Shown piece after piece: positions 58,334 through 64,000 of a stretch of DNA of 64,000 nucleotides (position 1 is its first letter; the number at the start of each line of letters is the position of its first letter). The notes below the pieces were generated by a model. It made no database searches. It was not told the DNA's origin and saw only the letters and a program-made list of their open reading frames with translations. The stretch spans positions 868,001-932,000 of the forward strand of contig NZ_AEUW02000001.1 of the NCBI RefSeq assembly GCF_000187995.2. The letters run 5' to 3'. The stretch comes from Streptococcus macacae NCTC 11558. GTDB taxonomy: Bacteria > Bacillota > Bacilli > Lactobacillales > Streptococcaceae. The position numbers and the translations under genes are program-made.

Positions 58334-61300
58334 TCAGACTTCTATAACCTCTAATTTCTGTCCGCCAAGTAAGATCAAATATTTTTCAATCTTTGATATA
58401 CCATAAGATCTCCTTAAAGCCTGGGCATAGAGGGACATCTGGTCCTTATAGCGGTCTTTAATAGTCAAAGCATTCGTAAATTTATCGGTTTTATAATCAA
58501 AAAGTACAATATGGTCATCAAATAGCAGATAGCCATCAATAATGCCCCGGATAACAAAATTTTCCTTGCTTGCCGGATCTTCTTGAAGCATTGCAAAGGG
58601 AGCTTCACGATAGACTTTATCGCTATTTTCCTGAATTAATCGGCCAAGAGCTGTTGATTGGAAAAAAGATAAAATTTTATCCACTTGAATAGCTTTTTTA
58701 ACTTCTTCTTCCAGCGCTAATTCATCTAAGGCAGCTAAAACAGCTGCTTTATCAATTTCTTTGCTGAGATGCAGCCGCTGCAGCAATTCATGTACGCTGG
58801 ACCCTAAGGCTGCAGGCTCGATAGGCTTTTGCTTAGAAAAATCGGGCAGTTCAAATGAGTGCTTATCTAAGCGGGACTGCTCCATCACCTCTATACCTTC
58901 TGTTTCCATAACAGGTTCATAGAATTTCTTAATCTGACTTGGGGTACGCACAGTTGGCAGGCTGATGGCTGCCTTATACTGCTGATTGAGCTTTTCTACT
59001 GCCTCCAATCTATCCAAAGCAGACGCAATATCTTCTGACTGGCGATTATCCTTAAGGTCATCAGCATTATAAGGACTCTGTACACTTAGCTGACCCATTT
59101 TGTCTTCTGTCAGATCCTGATCAGTCACAAATCGCGTTTCAAAATGCAGCTTATTTTGAGGAAAAGCTGCTTGAATAGCTAAAAACCAATCCTGAAAACT
59201 TAAATAACGCTCACGGTCAGCAACTGTTAGATGATTATTTTCTGATTTATCATTATATTTATCTAGCAGTTTCTCCTGATTGCCCTTGCCAACCAAGTAA
59301 AGCCTTTTTTCAGCTCTGGTCATAGCCACATAGAGCAGGCGCATCTGCTCAGACAGAGTTGCTAAGCGCAGTTCACGTTTATTTATCTGATAGGGAAGAG
59401 TCTCCATACTAACCTTGAGAGAGGGCAAAAGCTTTTCTTCCAACTCTTCTTTCATATCAGCTACGTATTTGATACCAACTCCATTTTGCCGCGATAAAAT
59501 CAAAGGCGATGTAAGGTCTTGAATACTAAATTTTTTATCACTATTGAGAATAAAAACATATGGGAACTCCAGCCCCTTGCTTTTATGGATAGTCATAAGA
59601 GTTACAGCATTTTTAGGCAGGATGACTTCGACATCAGCCAGATCATTTTGACTTTCTAAAACTCTGTCAATCATACGGATAAAGCGCGATAGACCTTTAA
59701 AACCAGTCTTTTCAAAATTATTGGCACGCAGAGCCAAAGCATAAAGATTGGCTTGGCGCTGCTCTGCCTTTGGGAGGCTGCCGACATAATCATAGTAAAA
59801 TTTATCATTATAAATTTTCCAGATCAGGTCATACAGTGAATTTAAACGGCTAAATTCACGCCAGCTGAGAAAAACCTTAAAAAAGGCGGCTAATTTAGCA
59901 GACAATTTTTCTGACATCAGTTCAGCATGCTGTCCTTGATTATTTCTAGCATTCTCCATTTTCTCATAAAGGTTTTGCTGAGGTTGATCTGGCAGATGCT
60001 GCAGAGATAGGCGGGCCAAATCATCTTCATCAAAAGCAAACATGGGGGATCGCAAGAGAGCCACTAAGGCATAATCATTAAGAGGATTATCAATAGAACG
60101 CAAGGTATCCAGCATAACCATCACTTCTACTGATTTAAGATAGTTTTGTTCACCGCCGTCTGTTACTAGAGGAATGCCATACTGATCAAAAACCTGCATA
60201 ATGTCATCATTGCGTGTACGTGATGAGACCAGCAAGGTGATATCTTCAAACCGAACCTTTTCTTCATTATGAAGACGGATAATCTCTTTAACCACTAACC
60301 GGACTTCCCCAAGACTGATCTGATTATCACCTGTTTCTGGCTCAAGATTGCTATCATAAATAAGCAATTGAGTTTTATTTTGCGGATAGGAAACTTGCTG
60401 TTTTGGACTGCCTGCTAGCAGCTGATGGGTACCATCATAGAGGATTTCTCCTACAGCTTCATCCATCAAGTGTGTAAAAACACTATTTGTAGCATCTAGT
60501 ACTTCCGATTGGCTGCGGAAGTTTTCTTTTAAAAGGATCAGCTTACCGTGCTCAGGATGGCTTTGAAAATCCTTAAACTTCTGATTAAAAATCTGCGGAT
60601 CAGCCTGCCTGAAACGATAAATAGACTGTTTAATATCCCCGACCATAAAGCGATTGCGGCCGTTAGACAAGAGCTCTAGCAGACGTTCTTGTGTATGATT
60701 ATTATCCTGGTATTCATCAACCATCACCTCATGGTACTTATCCACATAAAGCTCTCGTATCGTTTTATTTTCTTCTAAAATTTGAATAGCAAAATGAGCA
60801 ATATCTGAAAATTCAAAAGCATTCTCCTGGATTTTTGCCTGCAGATACTGTTTTGAAAAATCAAGCATGAAAGTCTGTAGAACCTGAAGCAAAGGCAGAC
60901 TTTCGCCTTGATATTTAAAAATGGTTTCCAAATATTTAAAAGCTGTTAAACGGCTGCGAAGGCTGAAAAAGACAGAATATTTAACACCGGCGACAGTTAT
61001 ATCATTGCCAGATGGAATAAGCTGACTCACATCATTAGCTAATTTCCCTAAACCTTCTCGTCCATAAAGACTGTCAAAATGCAAGGCCCATTCATGCAGC
61101 TTTTCGATTATGCTGAGATGCTTTTGATATTTGGCAGTTGGTTTTCCTTTAGCTGTTAACTGCTTGTAATCTTCTAAATTGGTTATATCCTGCAAAGCAT
61201 CGGCCGTATCATGTAAACTGGTCAGAAAATCATTAATCTCTTGATCAGGAACAGCTGAGAAATCGGTATAGGACTCAGCACCCTTTAGAAAGTTCTCCTC

Positions 61301-61954
61301 TAGCCATTTTGTAGGATTGTCTGTCGCTTGGCTAAAATCATAAATCTTATAAACCAATTGCTTAAATGGATTCGTATCTTTACGATGGCCAGCAAAATTT
61401 TTAACAAGCTTTATAAAAGCAGCAGCTTGATCTCCTGCCATATAATCAGTGAAGATATCCTTGAAAACATCGTTTTTAAGGATATCTTGTTCGCTTTTAT
61501 CCTGCATGATCCGAAAATTTGGCGAAATGCCCAAAGTATAGCCATATTGGTTTACCAATTTTTGTGTAAAAGCATCCATGGTTCCAATATCTGCTGTCTG
61601 TAAGCCAAGCAGTTGTTCACTGAGAAACTGCTTAAGGCTATTATCGGCAGTTCTTTGTATGTGTTCCGTAATCTTCTTTTCCAAACGTTCTTTGAGTTCA
61701 CCTGCAGCCTTAACTGTAAAAGTAGAAATAAAAAGCTCATCAATCCTTATACCGCGTAAGATCTTATCCATAATACGCTCTATCATGACAAAGGTTTTTC
61801 CTGAACCTGCAGAAGCTGAAACTAACATGTTTACCCCTGCGGTATAAATTGCTTCAATTTGTTCTGGCGTTCGTTTTTGTTTCTTATCAGACTGAGCTTC
61901 CTGAGCTTGTAAGGAAGCAATTTCTGGATCTGTTAAAAAGTTTTTAAAGGCCAT
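58334..61954 (-). CDS. rexA: ATP-dependent exonuclease/helicase subunit A (AddA type)
   Basis: The helicase-nuclease subunit of the RexAB (AddAB) double-strand break repair complex, the Gram-positive counterpart of RecBCD. 1206 residues: UvrD-type Walker A VSASAGSGKTF (45-55), motif II VDEYQDNNHTQ, GDIKQSIYRFRQADP, LKENFRS, MTIHKSKGLEFPYVF and LYVAMTRAEKRLYLVG, then a C-terminal RecB-family nuclease with IVLFDYKTDKF near residue 1155. GAAGAGGAAGAC precedes the ATG. It overlaps the end of rexB by 11 bases. Confidence 0.97.
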   Translation of the reverse strand: MAFKNFLTDPEIASLQAQEAQSDKKQKRTPEQIEAIYTAGVNMLVSASAGSGKTFVMIERIMDKILRGIRIDELFISTFTVKAAGELKERLEKKITEHIQRTADNSLKQFLSEQLLGLQTADIGTMDAFTQKLVNQYGYTLGISPNFRIMQDKSEQDILKNDVFKDIFTDYMAGDQAAAFIKLVKNFAGHRKDTNPFKQLVYKIYDFSQATDNPTKWLEENFLKGAESYTDFSAVPDQEINDFLTSLHDTADALQDITNLEDYKQLTAKGKPTAKYQKHLSIIEKLHEWALHFDSLYGREGLGKLANDVSQLIPSGNDITVAGVKYSVFFSLRSRLTAFKYLETIFKYQGESLPLLQVLQTFMLDFSKQYLQAKIQENAFEFSDIAHFAIQILEENKTIRELYVDKYHEVMVDEYQDNNHTQERLLELLSNGRNRFMVGDIKQSIYRFRQADPQIFNQKFKDFQSHPEHGKLILLKENFRSQSEVLDATNSVFTHLMDEAVGEILYDGTHQLLAGSPKQQVSYPQNKTQLLIYDSNLEPETGDNQISLGEVRLVVKEIIRLHNEEKVRFEDITLLVSSRTRNDDIMQVFDQYGIPLVTDGGEQNYLKSVEVMVMLDTLRSIDNPLNDYALVALLRSPMFAFDEDDLARLSLQHLPDQPQQNLYEKMENARNNQGQHAELMSEKLSAKLAAFFKVFLSWREFSRLNSLYDLIWKIYNDKFYYDYVGSLPKAEQRQANLYALALRANNFEKTGFKGLSRFIRMIDRVLESQNDLADVEVILPKNAVTLMTIHKSKGLEFPYVFILNSDKKFSIQDLTSPLILSRQNGVGIKYVADMKEELEEKLLPSLKVSMETLPYQINKRELRLATLSEQMRLLYVAMTRAEKRLYLVGKGNQEKLLDKYNDKSENNHLTVADRERYLSFQDWFLAIQAAFPQNKLHFETRFVTDQDLTEDKMGQLSVQSPYNADDLKDNRQSEDIASALDRLEAVEKLNQQYKAAISLPTVRTPSQIKKFYEPVMETEGIEVMEQSRLDKHSFELPDFSKQKPIEPAALGSSVHELLQRLHLSKEIDKAAVLAALDELALEEEVKKAIQVDKILSFFQSTALGRLIQENSDKVYREAPFAMLQEDPASKENFVIRGIIDGYLLFDDHIVLFDYKTDKFTNALTIKDRYKDQMSLYAQALRRSYGISKIEKYLILLGGQKLEVIEV

Positions 61955-63999
61955 TGTCTTCCTCTTCTTTCTTTTTTTGCATCAGCTCTAAGAAGCCCTG
62001 GCGTTTTTCTCCACGTGGCAACTGACAAAGTCTGCGGGCATGGGACATATGGCGATCAGCCTCAAAATGGGTAATTGCTTTTAGCTGCTCACCCTGGACA
62101 GATTTGCCATCTTGACTGTAAGGATTAATAAGAAAGCGGCCTTTTCTAATCTGCTGAGCGGCCTGCTCATAAAGTATTTGATTATAATCCAACAAAAGGT
62201 CCATTTCTTCTTGGCTGTAGACAGAGTCTGACAGATGGTACTGGCCGCCTGCCAAATACCCTTTTTCATTTTCTAGGAAAAGTCCTTTATAGCGCAGTTC
62301 TTTCCGAGCACTCTCTGGAATTTTTTCAATAGACTTGACACTCGCTAAATCAATTTTAGGCTCTTGCATATGCAGATACATGGCTCCAAAAATTTTTCCT
62401 GTCTCATCCGCATTTTTATTAGCGCGAAGTGCTTCTATATAGGTCACCAACTGCGGACTAAGTCCATTATAAAATTTTTGGAGATCAAAGGTCGTTTTAC
62501 TTGATTTATAATCCACAATTCCTAGGCTGCCGTCTGACAGCCGATCGATACGATCAATAACACCTTTGATTTTTATCGTTCTTTCTAACAGTAAGTCAAA
62601 GGCTGTCTCTTCACTTGTGACTTGAATAGAACTTTTATCTTTTAAAATAGCAGCGGTGCTGCGGGCAATATCCTCTAAAACACCTAAAGTATAGCGGCTT
62701 TCTGCATCTGCACTATAGGCTGACCAAAAGCGATCTTCTTGATTGGTGATTTGAATAGCTCTATCTAATTTACCATCAAAGTCAGCGTCTGACTGATTCT
62801 GCATAACCAATTCAAATACACGGTGCAGATAAGTCCCGTGATTCCTAGCATCAGGCCGAAGCATTTCCATCTCTTGCAAGCCAAGTATGTATTGCAGAAA
62901 ATACAGGTATTGGTTATTATAAAAAGCTGTTAAAGCAGAAGAGGATAGATTTAGGGGCTGATCAGCAGGAAAACGGGCTGCCATGACTTGAGGAGCAATT
63001 GCTTTTGTCTGTATATTATCATTAATGTCAGGTATTGTGATTCCTTCTGCCGCTAATTTTTTACGCAAATAGCGAACAGCAACTGACCAAAAGGTCTGCT
63101 CGTTCTTAGATAAGTCTTGCTCAATAGCTGAACGATTCAGTTCAACCACGCGCGATAAAAGCGCTTTATAATGACCAATATCTTCTGGACTGGCAGCTGA
63201 ATAGCTGCGCCCTTTTTCAAAAATAGGAACCCCCATTTCCTGCAATTCAAGTATATAAGGCGATCTGCTGTCTTCCGTTTCATTTAAAATCTGCGGCAAG
63301 GTTAGAACCAGCTCTTGGGTGGCAGCATTAAAAAGGGACAAGGCCGTGAAATGATTCTTTTTAAGATTTTCTTTCGCTATAATATCAAAATAACGGTTTT
63401 CCGCAGTAGTTTCGTTGATTTTTATCCGTTCTTCATCTGAAATCAAACTCTTATTTTGAGCAATTTTAGGAAAATGAGACTGAGTCATGCCAAGCGCAAA
63501 AACAAACTTATTGGTATGCGGTTCTATCAAATCATACGATTTAACATTGACAACATCTACACTTGCAGGGACAAGACGATAATCTGCAGCCATCATGCCG
63601 CTGCGCAGGAGCGCTAAAAATTCATCCAGGCTTAAAGACTGCTGACCAAAAATACGATGAAATTGGTCTAAAATACCGGTGAAGGTTTTCCATACCTGCT
63701 CCTGCTTTTCCTGTTCAGTCTCTTTAGCATCTTTGCTTAAGGCTGAAAAATTAGCTGGCAAAGAAACAGCCTCTAAAAAAGCAGTCAGTTTCTTAAGCAG
63801 GCTATCTCCTTTTTGAGGCCCTGCTTTCATCAGTTGCTGCAAGGGCAGCATAAGTTCAAATCGCAGCTTATTTAAACTTTTAAGATTAAACTGACCATGA
63901 TTATTTAAGGTAAAATCCTTAAAAAATTTGCTCTGTCCCTTAATATCTGCATAAATAAGGTATTGTTCAAATTTATCCAATTGATTTTGGCTAACTTTC
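61944..63999 (-). CDS. rexB: ATP-dependent exonuclease subunit B, N-terminal part outside the window
   Basis: The frame is open to the right edge, so only the last 684 or so residues of a protein normally near 1100 are seen; the true start lies beyond 64000, and internal TTG/ATG codons are not starts. Visible parts are the helicase-like region (KFVFALGMTQSHFPK, DEERIKINE) and the C-terminal nuclease with SLGIVDYKSSKTTF followed by QLVTYIEAL. It recognises DNA ends with RexA and degrades one strand. The C-terminal KRQGFLELMQKKK overlaps the rexA start. Confidence 0.93.
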   Translation of the reverse strand, partial: KVSQNQLDKFEQYLIYADIKGQSKFFKDFTLNNHGQFNLKSLNKLRFELMLPLQQLMKAGPQKGDSLLKKLTAFLEAVSLPANFSALSKDAKETEQEKQEQVWKTFTGILDQFHRIFGQQSLSLDEFLALLRSGMMAADYRLVPASVDVVNVKSYDLIEPHTNKFVFALGMTQSHFPKIAQNKSLISDEERIKINETTAENRYFDIIAKENLKKNHFTALSLFNAATQELVLTLPQILNETEDSRSPYILELQEMGVPIFEKGRSYSAASPEDIGHYKALLSRVVELNRSAIEQDLSKNEQTFWSVAVRYLRKKLAAEGITIPDINDNIQTKAIAPQVMAARFPADQPLNLSSSALTAFYNNQYLYFLQYILGLQEMEMLRPDARNHGTYLHRVFELVMQNQSDADFDGKLDRAIQITNQEDRFWSAYSADAESRYTLGVLEDIARSTAAILKDKSSIQVTSEETAFDLLLERTIKIKGVIDRIDRLSDGSLGIVDYKSSKTTFDLQKFYNGLSPQLVTYIEALRANKNADETGKIFGAMYLHMQEPKIDLASVKSIEKIPESARKELRYKGLFLENEKGYLAGGQYHLSDSVYSQEEMDLLLDYNQILYEQAAQQIRKGRFLINPYSQDGKSVQGEQLKAITHFEADRHMSHARRLCQLPRGEKRQGFLELMQKKKEEEDNGL

Positions 64000-64000
64000 C

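Overview
The window is chromosomal DNA from a low-GC Firmicute, almost certainly a mutans-group Streptococcus. The evidence is the streptococcal RexA/RexB, LacR-lacABDFEG, PavA, AlsS/AldB and RmlACB proteins, a perfect streptococcal MET-box, and pneumococcal-type BOX-like intergenic repeats. The gene order (wecB, metalloprotease, rnjB, alsS-aldB, rml, metA, recJ, miaA, lac, rexAB) resembles what I remember of Streptococcus mutans. The lac operon lacks lacC and lacX, however, so I do not name a species. Most genes are on the minus strand.

Layout. 0-9 kb: a membrane protein cut by the left edge, with wecB; a secreted metzincin-like protease; an esterase; RNase J2; and a tryptophan-type ABC transporter. 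9-18 kb: PavA/RqcH, an amino-acid permease, a P-type ATPase and the acetoin pair alsS-aldB. 18-29 kb: a TPR protein, an AI-2E-type exporter, a Nudix hydrolase, rmlA-rmlC-rmlB for dTDP-rhamnose, an FAD oxidase, the dnaD-trmK-nif3 cluster, metA and apt. 29-42 kb: GyrI-like and WYL proteins, a recJ-SDR-rnz-hflX cluster, miaA, trhO, a PHP phosphatase, and a MetE-like gene with a perfect MET-box. 51-58 kb: the lac operon and lacR. 58-64 kb: rexA and part of rexB.

The most interesting region is 43.0-50.7 kb. It holds two nearly identical lipase-type toxins (an N-terminal GHSLGG hydrolase followed by a C-terminal helical domain) with small helical partner proteins downstream. Interleaved are six related membrane-anchored or lipoprotein putative immunity genes. 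Five further 5' fragments of the toxin gene are also present, three of them ending at exactly the same place. The arrangement matches the reverse-domain type VII secreted lipase system of Staphylococcus aureus (TslA with TlaA/TlaB and TilA). The tandem array of immunity plus toxin-5'-end cassettes, joined by long direct repeats and visible recombination scars, looks like a reservoir for switching toxin and immunity variants. No type VII secretion core genes are in the window.

The lac operon also shows decay or rewiring. lacF has a one-base frameshift near its start, and lacC (tagatose-6-phosphate kinase) is missing between lacB and lacD, although the promoter, a cre site, lacE, lacG, lacD, lacA, lacB and lacR look intact.

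Intergenic DNA carries many strong hairpin terminators, three or four BOX-like elements, and another family of short dispersed repeats. I found no rRNA, tRNA, CRISPR array or insertion sequence.
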